This document shows positions 16,478-25,492 of a stretch of DNA of 64,000 bases, piece after piece. This stretch comes from Bin127 sp965200065 (GTDB lineage: Bacteria > Chloroflexota > Dehalococcoidia > Lucifugimonadales > Lucifugimonadaceae), in NCBI GenBank assembly GCA_965200065.1, contig CBDATF010000002.1:558001-622000 (forward strand), read 5' to 3'. Every line of letters begins with the position of its first letter. Within the stretch, counting starts at the first letter, position 1. Both the position numbers and the translations under genes were made by a program. The notes under the pieces are model-generated. The model did not search any database. It was not told the DNA's origin and saw only the letters and a list, made by a program, of their open reading frames with translations.

Positions 16478-16879
16478 TTAGCGCTTGGTGTACTGCGGCG
16501 CCTTGCGGGCACGCTTGAGACCGTACTTCTTAGACTCTCGCATTCGAGGATCTCGGGTAAGCAGTTTGTGACTCTTCAACACCGACCGAAGTCCAGGATC
16601 AAACGCAATGAGCGCACGCGAAATACCGTGAGACAATGCCACTGTCTGACCGTGAATGCCACCACCGTGAGTCTTAGCAACTACGCTCACATTTCCGGCC
16701 AGCTCGGTAACTGCCAGCGGGCGCAATGCATCCGTCAACCAATGGTCTACCGTGATGACTTCGTTGAGCGGCTTGCCGTTCAGCGTCACTCCGCCCGGGC
16801 GGTTGTACAGGCGTACCCGCGCCACCGACGTCTTGCGTCTGCCAGTTCCGTAGTAGTAGTGTTCTGTCTCAGTAGTCAA
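16478..16879 (-). CDS. rpsI: 30S ribosomal protein uS9
   Basis: 133 residues. Family sequence is clear: YYYGTGRRKTSVARVRL near the start, GGIHGQTVALSHGISRALI in the middle, and the basic RKKYGLKRARKAPQYTKR-type end whose terminal Arg reaches the P-site tRNA anticodon loop. It follows rplM, the usual partner, but with an unusually long 125-nt gap containing a small GTCGAC/GTCGAC hairpin (16945-16964). It is the last ribosomal gene of the supercluster. Confidence 0.97.
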   Translation of the reverse strand: MTTETEHYYYGTGRRKTSVARVRLYNRPGGVTLNGKPLNEVITVDHWLTDALRPLAVTELAGNVSVVAKTHGGGIHGQTVALSHGISRALIAFDPGLRSVLKSHKLLTRDPRMRESKKYGLKRARKAPQYTKR

Positions 16880-17004
16880 ATTGCGCTCCCTACGCGGCTA
16901 TTATGGCCGCTCAGACGCTGAAGCAGTCAGATTCATGCAACACTGTCGACTCGATGGTGTCGACCGCAATTCAGATTGGTCAATCGCTTGCTCAATAGTC
17001 AGTC

Positions 17005-17466
17005 TTATGCCGACTCCGCGCGCGCTTCGGCACGCTCCGAACCGATTACTTGCGCCATATGAGGATGTTCAGGTCCGGCGTATACCTTAAGCCTTGAAAA
17101 CATCTTTCGTCCGAGCTTGTTCTTGGGCAACATGCCACGCACAGCAAGCTCGATGACGCGTTCAGGAGTTCGCGTCGCCATACGCGAGTAGGAAATCTCC
17201 TTCAGATTCCCCGGATATTGGCTGTGGCGACGGTACACCTTCTGCTCGGTTTTACGTCCGGTCAATACCACTTTTGAGGCGTTGACTACGATGACGAAGT
17301 CGCCAGATGCGAGATGGGGCAAATATCCAGGACGATGCTTGCCCATCAGTACAGTCGCGATTTCAGTGGCCAGTCGTCCCAGAACCTTCTGGTCAGCGTC
17401 AAATACACGCCACCGCGGCTCAAAGTCCGACGCGCTAGGGTTATAGTGCTTCAACTTTGTCGGCAT
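17005..17466 (-). CDS. rplM: 50S ribosomal protein uL13
   Basis: 153 residues, about ten longer than typical because of a short C-terminal extension ending ERAEARAESA. Family motifs are present: WRVFDADQKVLGRLATEIA, GDFVIVVNASKVVLTG and VRGMLPKNKLGRKMFSRLKVY. uL13 is an early-assembling 50S protein. It precedes rpsI on the same strand and lies 114 nt after truA. Confidence 0.97.
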   Translation of the reverse strand: MPTKLKHYNPSASDFEPRWRVFDADQKVLGRLATEIATVLMGKHRPGYLPHLASGDFVIVVNASKVVLTGRKTEQKVYRRHSQYPGNLKEISYSRMATRTPERVIELAVRGMLPKNKLGRKMFSRLKVYAGPEHPHMAQVIGSERAEARAESA

Positions 17467-17580
17467 AACAGATTGATTCTAATTTGTGCAACGCAAAGTT
17501 TCACGCCATATACAAGTTATCCGTCGCATTGACGATATCTCGATAAGGCATCGTTCCGATACAAGTAGCGTGGCGAGCGA

Positions 17581-18342
17581 TCAAGATTTGGCTAACACTC
17601 CGGGTTCATATTGCACGCTTACCAACGTCAAGCCATGAGCCGGCGCGTTTTGAGTCGCTCCGTTGCGCCGCGGGTTGACAATCAGGTCTTGTACCGTGTT
17701 AATCGTGCGGGAGCCATCGCCGACGGCAATTAACACCGCAACCATCCGTCGAATCTGTTGTCGCACAAAACTTCTGGCGCGGATATCGAACACGATACGA
17801 CCATCGTCTCTTCGCTCCACAATTGACAAGTCGACGCGGCGCAAGGTGCTACCTTCATCTGCTAGTGCGGCCGCAAAGGATTTGAAGTCGTTCACCCCAA
17901 TGAACAGCTCGGCAGCATCGTTCATAGCATCAGTATCTAACGGGCGGTGCACGTGATACTCGTATCGACGACGCAGAGGTGAGGGTGTAGCATCGTCGCA
18001 GATGACGTATCGATACTCACGGGCTATCGCATCTCGGCGCGGATCAAAGCTGGCATCTACCGACACGACGCGCTTGACGCAGACATCCGGTGCCAGATTG
18101 CCATTCATCGCCCGGCGCACTTCATCATCACCCATCCCGGTATCGCAATCCAGCGTCGCCACCTGGCCAGTCGCATGCACTCCCGCATCAGTTCGACTTG
18201 CCAGTCGGATGCGGTCGATACCATCGCCAAATATGGTTGTCGCCGCTTCTTCCAGCGCACCTTGAACCGTGCGTGTGTTCGTCTGAAATTGCGATCCGCT
18301 AAAATCGGTGCCGTCGTATTCTACTACCAGCGCGAAACGCAT
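17581..18342 (-). CDS. truA: tRNA pseudouridine(38-40) synthase TruA
   Basis: 253 residues. The catalytic aspartate is Asp52 in SRTDAGVHATGQV. Further TruA sequences are YDGTDFSGSQ at the start and FVRQQIRRMVAVLIAVG in the C-terminal half. It isomerises uridines 38-40 of the tRNA anticodon arm. Its place between rplQ and rplM within the ribosomal cluster is a common arrangement and suggests co-expression with translation genes. Confidence 0.96.
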   Translation of the reverse strand: MRFALVVEYDGTDFSGSQFQTNTRTVQGALEEAATTIFGDGIDRIRLASRTDAGVHATGQVATLDCDTGMGDDEVRRAMNGNLAPDVCVKRVVSVDASFDPRRDAIAREYRYVICDDATPSPLRRRYEYHVHRPLDTDAMNDAAELFIGVNDFKSFAAALADEGSTLRRVDLSIVERRDDGRIVFDIRARSFVRQQIRRMVAVLIAVGDGSRTINTVQDLIVNPRRNGATQNAPAHGLTLVSVQYEPGVLAKS

Positions 18343-18389
18343 AAAGAAGCGGTGCCGATACGTTGCTTATCAGCGTCTGATTTGTGGAA

Positions 18390-18740
18390 CTAGACCAGTT
18401 CGATTAGGGCCATATCGGCCGCGTCGCCCCGGCGCTTGCCGAGCTTGATGATGCGGGTGTAGCCGCCGTCTCGGTCCTGATAGCGATCTGCCAATTCGTC
18501 AAATGTCTTCGCCAGAACTGCTTTGTCGGTGATGAACGCGGCCGCCATGTGTCGGCTATGCAGGTCGCCGCGCTTGCCATGCGTCAGCATCTTCTCAGCC
18601 AATGGCGCAATCTCCCGCGACTTGGCGAGAGTCGTTCGCATCGTTTCGTGCCGAAGCAGATCCGTGACCATGATTCGGAACATGGCTTTCCGAGACGCTG
18701 ATGCACGTCCAAATTTACGTCCTGATCGACGATGTCGCAT
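18390..18740 (-). CDS. rplQ: 50S ribosomal protein bL17
   Basis: 116 residues, standard length. MRHRRSGRKFGRASASRKAM at the N-terminus and a GYTRIIKLGKRRGDAADMALIEL ending are diagnostic. bL17 lies near the peptide exit tunnel. It follows rpoA by 95 nt, the usual end of the alpha operon, and precedes truA. Confidence 0.97.
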   Translation of the reverse strand: MRHRRSGRKFGRASASRKAMFRIMVTDLLRHETMRTTLAKSREIAPLAEKMLTHGKRGDLHSRHMAAAFITDKAVLAKTFDELADRYQDRDGGYTRIIKLGKRRGDAADMALIELV

Positions 18741-18835
18741 GTCTAGATTTCTCCCAGTGCGCCCAGATAATACGATTTAAGCCCCAAATCGACCAAACAG
18801 CCCTAAACCGAAGCCGTCATCTCGCCTGATCGTGT

Positions 18836-19822
18836 CTAGCGAGACTCCTCATCTTCGGCTGACCAAAGCTCTCTCTCAACCATGAAGTCGCGTAGTTCAC
18901 GGAATGACACCTCGCCGAAGTTGCGGACTTCGTGCTTCAGCGTATCTGGCGTAAACTGCATCAACTCACGCAACGTCCTTATCGGATACCTTGAGAGTGC
19001 GTTTATGATCCTTGAACTGAGGAATTCGCCCAGCTCTTTGATCTCGGTATCCAGAAGTTCCGACTTGACATCCATCGCCTCCTGGTCCTCGTCTTCCGGC
19101 TGAGATGTGATGATGTCCAGCTTTGACTTCAAGATGGTCGCGGCGGTACGCAACGCTTCCAGCGGCTCTATCGTTCGGTCAGTCCAAATCTCCAAGATAA
19201 GTTGATCCCGGCCGGAGCGACGTCCTGACATTCCTTGCACTTTGTAATTAGCCTTCAACACCGGAGTGAAGATGGCATCAACAGGCAATACGCCATGTTC
19301 CGGCTCGGCCTCATGGTCGAAGACGCGGAAGCCGGTGCCCTTCTCTACTTCAAAGGTGACTATCAGCTGTGCATTCTCGTTGTCGAGCGTCGCCAGGTGA
19401 TGTTCGGGATTGACGATCTCGAAGACGCCGTGCGGAGTGATATCGCCGGCGACGACTTCGCATTCACCCTCGGCAGTCAGACGCAACACCTTCTGCGTCG
19501 TGTCGGCATTGGCACGGATGCGGATGCCCCTGGCATTGATTAGAAACTCGCCGATGCCCTCGCGCATATGCTCAACCGCGCCGTATTCGTGTTGCTGTCC
19601 CACGATGCGCGCGGAGGTGATCGCCGTTCCGGGCATCGCCCTGAGCAGTACTCTTCGCAAACCGTTGCCCAGCGTAGTGCCCCAGCCGCGTTCCAGTCCA
19701 GAGATTTGAAACTTGCCGTAAGAATCGCCATTCTCGATTATCTCGAGATTGGGAATAAATTCTTCTGCATCGTCCGCGAATTGGACGGTGGTTGAGATTG
19801 GCGCGCGAATGCCGCTGATCAT
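18836..19822 (-). CDS. rpoA: DNA-directed RNA polymerase subunit alpha
   Basis: 328 residues. The N-terminal assembly domain contains FQISGLERGWGTTLGNGLRRVLL; the C-terminal domain contains IRTLRELMQF and EVRNFGEVSFRELRDFM, the helix-hairpin-helix that binds UP elements and activators. About 20 residues precede the conserved core. It starts 9 nt after the rpsD stop, so the two are probably translationally coupled. Confidence 0.97.
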   Translation of the reverse strand: MISGIRAPISTTVQFADDAEEFIPNLEIIENGDSYGKFQISGLERGWGTTLGNGLRRVLLRAMPGTAITSARIVGQQHEYGAVEHMREGIGEFLINARGIRIRANADTTQKVLRLTAEGECEVVAGDITPHGVFEIVNPEHHLATLDNENAQLIVTFEVEKGTGFRVFDHEAEPEHGVLPVDAIFTPVLKANYKVQGMSGRRSGRDQLILEIWTDRTIEPLEALRTAATILKSKLDIITSQPEDEDQEAMDVKSELLDTEIKELGEFLSSRIINALSRYPIRTLRELMQFTPDTLKHEVRNFGEVSFRELRDFMVERELWSAEDEESR

Positions 19823-19831
19823 ATGCCTCGA

Positions 19832-20488
19832 TTATCTCCTTGAGTAGAACTCAACGATCTGCCGTGTGTCGATTGAACTGTCGATATCGTCATCCGACGG
19901 GATAGCATCGACCGCGGCCGTCAGATTGTCCGTATCGACCGTAATCCAGTTTGTCGTCTGCCGACGTCGGCCTACGTTATCGCTTGCAACCTTATACAAC
20001 TCGGAACGCTTAGACTTCTCACGCCATGAGACGACATCGCCCACCTTGACTACGAAGGAGGGAATATCTACCTTGCGTCCATTGACCTGGATGTGACCGT
20101 GATTGACCGTCTGGCGTGCCTGCGCGCGGGACGTTGCGAAGCCGGCTCTGAAGACGACGTTATCGAGCCGTCGCTCCAACAGCTTGAGCAGGTTCGAGCC
20201 GGTGATGCCAGTCTGCCTCGCCGCCTCATCGAACGTGCTCCGGAATTGACGTTCATAGATGCCGTAGATGTGGCGCGCGCGCTGCTTCTGCTGCAACTGA
20301 ATACCGTGGTCGGACAAACGGCGACGACGACGCTGTCCGCCGAAAGTGCCTGCCGGCGAGCGGCGTCCCGAACTGTCCCGAGCACGATCAACCGCGCACT
20401 TCGGGGTGTAGCAACGTTCACCCTTTAGAAAGAGCTTCTCGCCATGTGATTTGCAGATCTTGCAGACCGGACCTGTGTTCCTAGCCAT
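19832..20488 (-). CDS. rpsD: 30S ribosomal protein uS4
   Basis: 218 residues. The N-terminal zinc-binding set is intact: Cys9, Cys12, Cys26 and Cys31 (C-X2-C-X13-C-X4-C), so this is a C+ uS4. The S4 RNA-binding domain follows (LLKLLERRLDNVVFRAGFA, VNHGHIQVNGRKVDIPS). An insertion VDTDNLTAAVDAIPSDDDID near the C-terminus makes it slightly longer than average. uS4 nucleates 30S assembly and in many bacteria represses its own operon. Shine-Dalgarno CAGGA lies upstream of the ATG. Confidence 0.97.
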   Translation of the reverse strand: MARNTGPVCKICKSHGEKLFLKGERCYTPKCAVDRARDSSGRRSPAGTFGGQRRRRRLSDHGIQLQQKQRARHIYGIYERQFRSTFDEAARQTGITGSNLLKLLERRLDNVVFRAGFATSRAQARQTVNHGHIQVNGRKVDIPSFVVKVGDVVSWREKSKRSELYKVASDNVGRRRQTTNWITVDTDNLTAAVDAIPSDDDIDSSIDTRQIVEFYSRR

Positions 20489-20713
20489 TCGTTTTCCTGT
20501 TTCTTACCAAGCGCCAACATAGACATGTAACAGACACATCGCGTCGGAACCTGAAAACCGTTCAATATCGATTGGGCGGTAAAGTATCGATTCTAATTTC
20601 TATCCCAGCCGTCGTTAGCGCAACAATGCGATCAGGAGTTGGAGACCGTTACTCAACAGCGTCGATGATATGCCTAGACAGCCGCATCGAAGAACGCTGT
20701 AAATGCACTGCCT

Positions 20714-21097
20714 TTAGACACGGCGTCTCTTCGGCGGACGACATCCATTGTGGGGTATCGGCGTCTGGTCGGTTATCGAGTTAACCCGTATTCCCGCGCC
20801 TGCGATTGCCCGGATTGCCGATTCGCGGCCATTGCCCGGCCCTTTGACCAGCACATCGACGGTGCGCATTCCATGCGTAATGGCGACGCGAGCGGCGGCG
20901 GCACCAGCGCGCTGGGCCGCAAACGCGGTCTTCTTGCGCGAACCTCGAAAACCCATCGCGCCAGAACTGCTCTGCGATATAACGTCGCCGTTCGGATCCG
21001 TAAAGGTGATCAAGGTATTGTTGAATGTTGCGATGATGTACGCGCGTCCTTGCGGTACAAATTTCCGCTCTCTGCTTCTTCGACGAGTTCTCGGCAT
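20714..21097 (-). CDS. rpsK: 30S ribosomal protein uS11
   Basis: 127 residues. The family core is clear: AYIIATFNNTLITFTDPNGD, SSGAMGFRGSRKKTAFAAQ and the C-terminal TPIPHNGCRPPKRRRV that binds 16S rRNA in the platform. It follows rpsM by 63 nt and precedes rpsD by a 225-nt gap in which I see no gene. The gap is long for the alpha operon. Confidence 0.97.
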   Translation of the reverse strand: MPRTRRRSRERKFVPQGRAYIIATFNNTLITFTDPNGDVISQSSSGAMGFRGSRKKTAFAAQRAGAAAARVAITHGMRTVDVLVKGPGNGRESAIRAIAGAGIRVNSITDQTPIPHNGCRPPKRRRV

Positions 21098-21160
21098 CTT
21101 TTAGTTTGTCGCTTCCCTGATTAGAGCGGCCGCAGTGCGACCGCTGCTGTTAACTGCTAA

Positions 21161-21544
21161 CTAGTGCGAAGGCGCGCGGCGCTTGCCGGCTACCGTCTGG
21201 CGACGGCCACGCTTGGTGCGAGCATTCGTCTTCGTTCGCTGACCGCGCACGGGCAATCCGCGTCGATGTCGCTGTCCGCGATAGCTCTGAATGTCTACCA
21301 GACGGCGCAGATTCATCTGCGTCTCACGTCGAAGGTCACCTTCAATCGCGATTCGCTCGCGATCGATGCTGGTTCTGATGTTCGCAAGATCCTCATCGCT
21401 CAGCTCGCGCATGCGAGTGCTCGATTCGATCCCAAGATTGGATGCGATGTCGGACGCGCGTTTGCGTCCGATTCCGTAGATGGATGTGAGACCGATCACA
21501 ACCCGGAGGTTGTCAGGGATGTTCACACCTGCGATGATCGCCAT
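21161..21544 (-). CDS. rpsM: 30S ribosomal protein uS13
   Basis: 127 residues. MAIIAGVNIPDNLRVVIGLT, IYGIGRKRASDI and the basic C-terminal GQRTKTNARTKRGRRQTVAG are diagnostic. The C-terminal tail contacts P-site tRNA. It follows rpmJ by 17 nt, the standard infA-rpmJ-rpsM-rpsK order. Confidence 0.97.
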   Translation of the reverse strand: MAIIAGVNIPDNLRVVIGLTSIYGIGRKRASDIASNLGIESSTRMRELSDEDLANIRTSIDRERIAIEGDLRRETQMNLRRLVDIQSYRGQRHRRGLPVRGQRTKTNARTKRGRRQTVAGKRRAPSH

Positions 21545-21561
21545 AATGAAACTCCTCGCGC

Positions 21562-21678
21562 TTAACCTTGCCGCTGCTTGAAACGCGGATTCAGCTTGTT
21601 GATGACATACACCCGGCCCTTGCGTCGCACGACGCGGCTGCCGGGCTGTTTAGCCTTTACTGATGCTCTGACTTTCAT
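21562..21678 (-). CDS. rpmJ: 50S ribosomal protein bL36, zinc-free (C-) form
   Basis: A 38-residue protein between infA and rpsM. It opens MKVRASVKAKQPGSRVVRRK and ends NKLNPRFKQRQG, so position, length and both termini identify bL36. The usual C-X2-C...C...H zinc ribbon is absent: the protein has no cysteine and no histidine, with Gln-Pro-Gly-Ser replacing the first CxxC. Zinc-free bL36 paralogues in other bacteria are normally secondary copies used under zinc limitation. Here the gene is in the main operon position. Confidence 0.95.
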   Translation of the reverse strand: MKVRASVKAKQPGSRVVRRKGRVYVINKLNPRFKQRQG

Positions 21679-21701
21679 ATTCTCAGTCCCTATATCGGTT
21701 C

Positions 21702-21920
21702 CTACCGGAAACGGTAAGTTATGCGTCCACGGCTCAAGTCGTATGGCGACAACTCAACCATTACATTATCGCCCGGCAATATGCGGATGTAGTTCTTTCG
21801 GATCCGACCCGATGCATGGGCCAAAACCTCGTGATCGTTCGGCAACCGCACTCGAAAGTAGGCGTTCGGATGCGCCTCGGTAACGGTTCCCTGGACCTCT
21901 ATTGCTTCTTTCTTTGGCAT
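21702..21920 (-). CDS. infA: Translation initiation factor IF-1
   Basis: 72 residues, the exact usual length. The OB-fold is seen in MPKKEAIEVQGTVTEAHPNA, FRVRLPNDHEVLAHASGRIR, IRILPGDNVMVELSPYDLSR and the ending GRITYRFR. IF-1 occupies the A site of the 30S subunit during initiation. It lies between map and rpmJ with short gaps. Confidence 0.97.
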   Translation of the reverse strand: MPKKEAIEVQGTVTEAHPNAYFRVRLPNDHEVLAHASGRIRKNYIRILPGDNVMVELSPYDLSRGRITYRFR

Positions 21921-21950
21921 CTATTCCTCAGCGTAAATCTTTCTGGAGCA

Positions 21951-22745
21951 TCACGCGCTAAGCGCAGTCAGGATCTCTGGACCGTTCTCGGTGATCGCCA
22001 CCGTATGTTCGAAGTGCGCTGAAAGCGATCCGTCTGCTGTGACTATCGTCCAACCATCATCGAGCGTCTTAGTCTGCCAAGAGCCAGTCATTATCATCGG
22101 CTCAATGGCTATCGTCATGCCGTTCATCAGCATCGGCCCAGTCGACGTTTCTCCTACGTTAGGCACTGGCGGAGCCTCGTGCAAAGACCGGCCTACGCCA
22201 TGTCCTACATATTCTGTCACCAAGTCGAAACCGGCATCTCGGACATAAGTCTCAATCGCATTTGAGATATCGCCAACCCGGTTTCCAATCGTGCTTTGAG
22301 CTATCCCGCATTCTAACGCTTCGCGGCAAACGGCAACGAGACGGTGCTTCTGTTCGTCCGAGCATTCCCCAACAATCGCGGTCCGCGCATGATCGCTGTA
22401 GAAACCTCTGACGATGGCGCCGCAATCGACGCTTACCAGATCGCCATCAACTAATACTCGCTCATCAGGTATACCGTGAACGATCTCGTCATTCAACGAT
22501 ATACAGGCAACCGCGGGGAAGCCATAGAGACCTAGAAACGCCGGCTTGGCGCCTTGGTCCCGAATGGACTTCCGGGCGATGTCGTCAAGCTCGGCCGTCG
22601 TGATACCCGGTTCTAAAGCACAAAAAACCGCGTCCAACGCGGTCGCAACCACGTCGCCAGCGGCACGCATCGCATCAAGATCTCTTTTGCTCTTGAGCGA
22701 TATTCGTCTAACTGTGTCGGAAGTGCTCGTGAGACTATCCTTCAA
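21951..22745 (-). CDS. map: Methionine aminopeptidase, type I
   Basis: 264 residues from a TTG codon; the exact start is uncertain because no ATG precedes the family core, which begins around ISLKSKRDLDAMRAAG. Metal-ligand segments are all present: LVSVDCGAIV and GFYSDHARTAIVG (two Asp), GHGVGRSLHEAPPVPN (His), IEPMIM and SAHFEHTVAI (two Glu). The enzyme removes N-terminal Met from new proteins. It follows adk and precedes infA, as in many spc operons. Confidence 0.95.
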   Translation of the reverse strand: MKDSLTSTSDTVRRISLKSKRDLDAMRAAGDVVATALDAVFCALEPGITTAELDDIARKSIRDQGAKPAFLGLYGFPAVACISLNDEIVHGIPDERVLVDGDLVSVDCGAIVRGFYSDHARTAIVGECSDEQKHRLVAVCREALECGIAQSTIGNRVGDISNAIETYVRDAGFDLVTEYVGHGVGRSLHEAPPVPNVGETSTGPMLMNGMTIAIEPMIMTGSWQTKTLDDGWTIVTADGSLSAHFEHTVAITENGPEILTALSA

Positions 22746-22819
22746 AACGCAACTTCAAATCGCAATTGTACCCGAACATGCATACCCTTAACGTCGAAAA
22801 CGCAGTTTTACACCCCTGC

Positions 22820-23374
22820 TTACGACGAAAGAGCGTCATTCAATCGCTCAAACACCTCTTCGACCGTGCCCAGCGCGTCAACTTCCGTCAACATCTCTCG
22901 TTCACGGTAGTAGTCGGCGACGGGAGCAGTCTGGCGATCGTAAACGTTCAAGCGGTTCCTTATCGCCTCCGGCTCATCATCTACACGACCTTCAGCGTCG
23001 CGTCGCTTATCCATTCTGGCAAGCAACTCATCCACATCGACTCGGAATAGGATGACCTTGTCGAGCGACAGTCCGGCGTTGAGCAACTGGTCATCCAGCG
23101 ACGACGCCTGCGGAACTGTGCGAGGGAAACCGTCTAGTATCACGTTTTCGGCCTGCGCCACCCGCTCCTTGATCATGTCGATCACGGTCTCGTCCGGCAC
23201 CAGGTCGCCCTTGTCGTAGAACGACTTGGCGAACTTGCCCAGCTCCGTGCCCCGGCTCATCTCATCGCGGATCATGTCGCCGGTCGACAGATGCGTGTAG
23301 CCGCGCTCATTCGTCAAGAGTGCCGCTTGGGTACCTTTACCGGCGCCAGGCGGTCCGAGTAAAACTATTCGCAT
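22820..23374 (-). CDS. adk: Adenylate kinase, short-LID form
   Basis: 184 residues. The P-loop GPPGAGKGTQ lies at 7-16, followed by the AMP-binding STGDMIRDEM and LDGFPRT motifs. The LID is short (RRDAEGRVDDEPEAIRNRL) without the zinc-binding cysteines of the long form, so this is the short type. It interconverts AMP, ATP and ADP. It lies 55 nt after secY within the spc operon. Confidence 0.96.
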   Translation of the reverse strand: MRIVLLGPPGAGKGTQAALLTNERGYTHLSTGDMIRDEMSRGTELGKFAKSFYDKGDLVPDETVIDMIKERVAQAENVILDGFPRTVPQASSLDDQLLNAGLSLDKVILFRVDVDELLARMDKRRDAEGRVDDEPEAIRNRLNVYDRQTAPVADYYREREMLTEVDALGTVEEVFERLNDALSS

Positions 23375-23429
23375 CTCAACTCCGTCGCGTCAAACGCTCC
23401 CGCCATATCAATCACGGCGGCGACGTAGG

Positions 23430-24785
23430 TCACGATCTCACAAACCCTTCGTAGTTGCGCATCATCAACTGCGCCTCTAGCTGCCGCATCGTGTCCAGAG
23501 CAACTCCGACCATGATGATCATGCTCGTGCTCTGTATCAGCGTCAAAGACGCCTCAAGATTCGTGATGAGGTTCGCGATCCAAGGCGTAATTGCGATCAC
23601 GCCGAGGAATACGGCGCCTCCCCAAGTGATGCGCAATACGATACGCATCAGATATTCACGCGTCGGCTGCCCTGGTCTAATACCCGGCACGAAGCCGCCA
23701 TTGCGTTGCAGGTTTTCGGCTAGATTCTGCTGGTTATGAACAACCAGCGCGTAGAAGAACGTGAAACCTACCGTCAGGATGAATATCAACACCCAGTACG
23801 ACCCGCTCGTAAACGTCAGATTGCGTGTTACCCACGACGCGGCCTCAGCGGTGAAACTACTGCTACCCGGATCGGTCAGATAGGTCGCAATCGTCGCCGG
23901 CAACGTGACTATCGAGAAGGCAAATATCAACGGTATCATTCCAGCAGCATTGACCCGCAACGGGATAAACGATGCTCCTGTCTGCCGATACATCTGCCCG
24001 CCCCTGAAAACGCTGCGTCCGTACTGGACTGGCACTCGGCGCTGCGCCTCGTTGAAGATAACGACGATGAAGATGATGATGAGCATCATCGCCACCAGCA
24101 TGAAGACCTGGAAAGATTGGTCGCGCAACGCATAGAGTTGTCCGACCGTTTGGGGTAGAGAGGCTACGATACCGGCAAATATGATGAGCGAGATACCGTT
24201 GCCGATACCCTTCTCGGTAACGATCTCACCCATCCATACCAGCAACATAGTAGTTGCCGTCATGCAGAGGATGATGGTTACGGTATTCATCAGTTCGTCG
24301 CCACCGAGGCCGATGCCCGTGATGGCTCCCTGCCACTCCAGCGTGTTCAGCAAGGCCCATCCCTGCAGGATGGCAAGCGGAACGGTGAGGTAGTGAGTGT
24401 AGCGATTCAGTGTCCGGCGTCCCGCTTCACCGCCCTCACGCGACAGTTCTCGAAGCTGTGGGATGACGGGAGTGAGCACCTGCAGGATGATAGATGCCGT
24501 AATGTATGGATATACACCCATAGCCGCGATGCTCAACTGACTGAGCGCACCGCCGCTGAAAAGGTCTAATACACCGAAGACCGGGTTGGCTTCAAATGCT
24601 CGCTCCAGCAGTTCCAGATCGACGCCCGGATTGGGCACGTGGGCTAGAAATCTGAAGGCGACCAAGATTCCGAGGGTGAAGAGAATGCGGAATCTGAGGT
24701 CCGGCACGCGCCACGAGTCTACGACCGCGCGGAAGAGCGCCGGCAATGCCGACTGACGTCCTGTCTGAGATCCTGTCGTCTGCAT
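23430..24785 (-). CDS. secY: Protein translocase subunit SecY
   Basis: 451 residues with ten predicted transmembrane segments. SecY landmarks include LDLFSGGALSQLSIAAMGVYP, the plug region, GIGNGISLIIFAGIV and the C-terminal GFVPGIRPGQPTREYL loop that contacts ribosome and SecA. It forms the protein-conducting channel. It starts 14 nt after rplO, the standard arrangement. Confidence 0.97.
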   Translation of the reverse strand: MQTTGSQTGRQSALPALFRAVVDSWRVPDLRFRILFTLGILVAFRFLAHVPNPGVDLELLERAFEANPVFGVLDLFSGGALSQLSIAAMGVYPYITASIILQVLTPVIPQLRELSREGGEAGRRTLNRYTHYLTVPLAILQGWALLNTLEWQGAITGIGLGGDELMNTVTIILCMTATTMLLVWMGEIVTEKGIGNGISLIIFAGIVASLPQTVGQLYALRDQSFQVFMLVAMMLIIIFIVVIFNEAQRRVPVQYGRSVFRGGQMYRQTGASFIPLRVNAAGMIPLIFAFSIVTLPATIATYLTDPGSSSFTAEAASWVTRNLTFTSGSYWVLIFILTVGFTFFYALVVHNQQNLAENLQRNGGFVPGIRPGQPTREYLMRIVLRITWGGAVFLGVIAITPWIANLITNLEASLTLIQSTSMIIMVGVALDTMRQLEAQLMMRNYEGFVRS

Positions 24786-24799
24786 TCAGTGCGCCTCTA

Positions 24800-25279
24800 T
24801 CAGTCCTGCGGACCTTCATCAGATGCGGGTGATGATGCATCAAGCAACGTCACACTTCCGCCGGCGGCTTCGATCTTGGCGCGCGCATTGGCGGAGCATT
24901 TGTGCACCGTGACGTGAATCGACTTCTCTATCTCACCGTCCCCGAGAAGCTTGACCAGTGCGCCAGAGTGCCGGACTAGGCGGGTATTTACCAAATCTCC
25001 CGGAGTTATCTGTGCGCCATCGTCAAACAAATTCAGACTGCCGACGTTCACAGGTGTGTACTCGACGCGGAAGTTATTGGTAAATCCACGCATAAAGGGC
25101 AATCGCTTGACCAACCGCAACTGTCCACCCTCAAACAGGAAGGGGACTTTGCCGGTCTGCAACTGACCTTTACTGCCGCGGCCGGAGTAAGAGCCGCGGT
25201 TGCTACCATCGCCTCTACCGACGCGCTTGCGCTTGCGACGCGAACCTGGCACCGGCTTTAATTCATGCAATCCTGGCAT
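24800..25279 (-). CDS. rplO: 50S ribosomal protein uL15
   Basis: 159 residues. ELKPVPGSRRKRKRVGRGDG, GGQLRLVKRLPFMRGF and the C-terminal KIEAAGGSVTLLD identify uL15. An acidic tail (ASSPASDEGPQD) extends beyond the usual end. Located between rpmD and secY as in most bacteria. Confidence 0.97.
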   Translation of the reverse strand: MPGLHELKPVPGSRRKRKRVGRGDGSNRGSYSGRGSKGQLQTGKVPFLFEGGQLRLVKRLPFMRGFTNNFRVEYTPVNVGSLNLFDDGAQITPGDLVNTRLVRHSGALVKLLGDGEIEKSIHVTVHKCSANARAKIEAAGGSVTLLDASSPASDEGPQD

Positions 25280-25301
25280 TTTATGACTACTCGTATCTCG
25301 C

Positions 25302-25478
25302 TTAAGAAACTATTTCTACCAGATGGGAAACTTTGCGAATCATTCCCCGCACCTGGACCGTGTCGCGCTTCGTGACGGTGTGATGGATACGCTTCAGACC
25401 AAGCGCCTTCAGCGTCGCCCGATGCATCGGTATCGATCCGATATCGCTTCGAACCTGCTTTATTGTTATCTCACCCAT
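25302..25478 (-). CDS. rpmD: 50S ribosomal protein uL30
   Basis: A 58-residue protein: MGEITIKQVRSDIGS at the start, then HRATLKALGLKRIHHTV, then VRGMIRKVSHLVEI. These match the bacterial uL30 core at its usual length. It lies between rpsE (14 nt upstream) and rplO (22 nt downstream), its canonical place in the spc operon. Confidence 0.95.
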   Translation of the reverse strand: MGEITIKQVRSDIGSIPMHRATLKALGLKRIHHTVTKRDTVQVRGMIRKVSHLVEIVS

Positions 25479-25492
25479 TGGTAATTACCGTT

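Noticed and set aside
16880..17004. Possible tRNA or structured RNA between rplM and rpsI
   Set aside because: Only a 6-bp GTCGAC hairpin is present; there is no acceptor stem, anticodon arm or TTC motif.
20489..20713. Possible missing gene between rpsK and rpsD
   Set aside because: No frame with a start codon and conserved ribosomal sequence is visible; stops occur in all frames.
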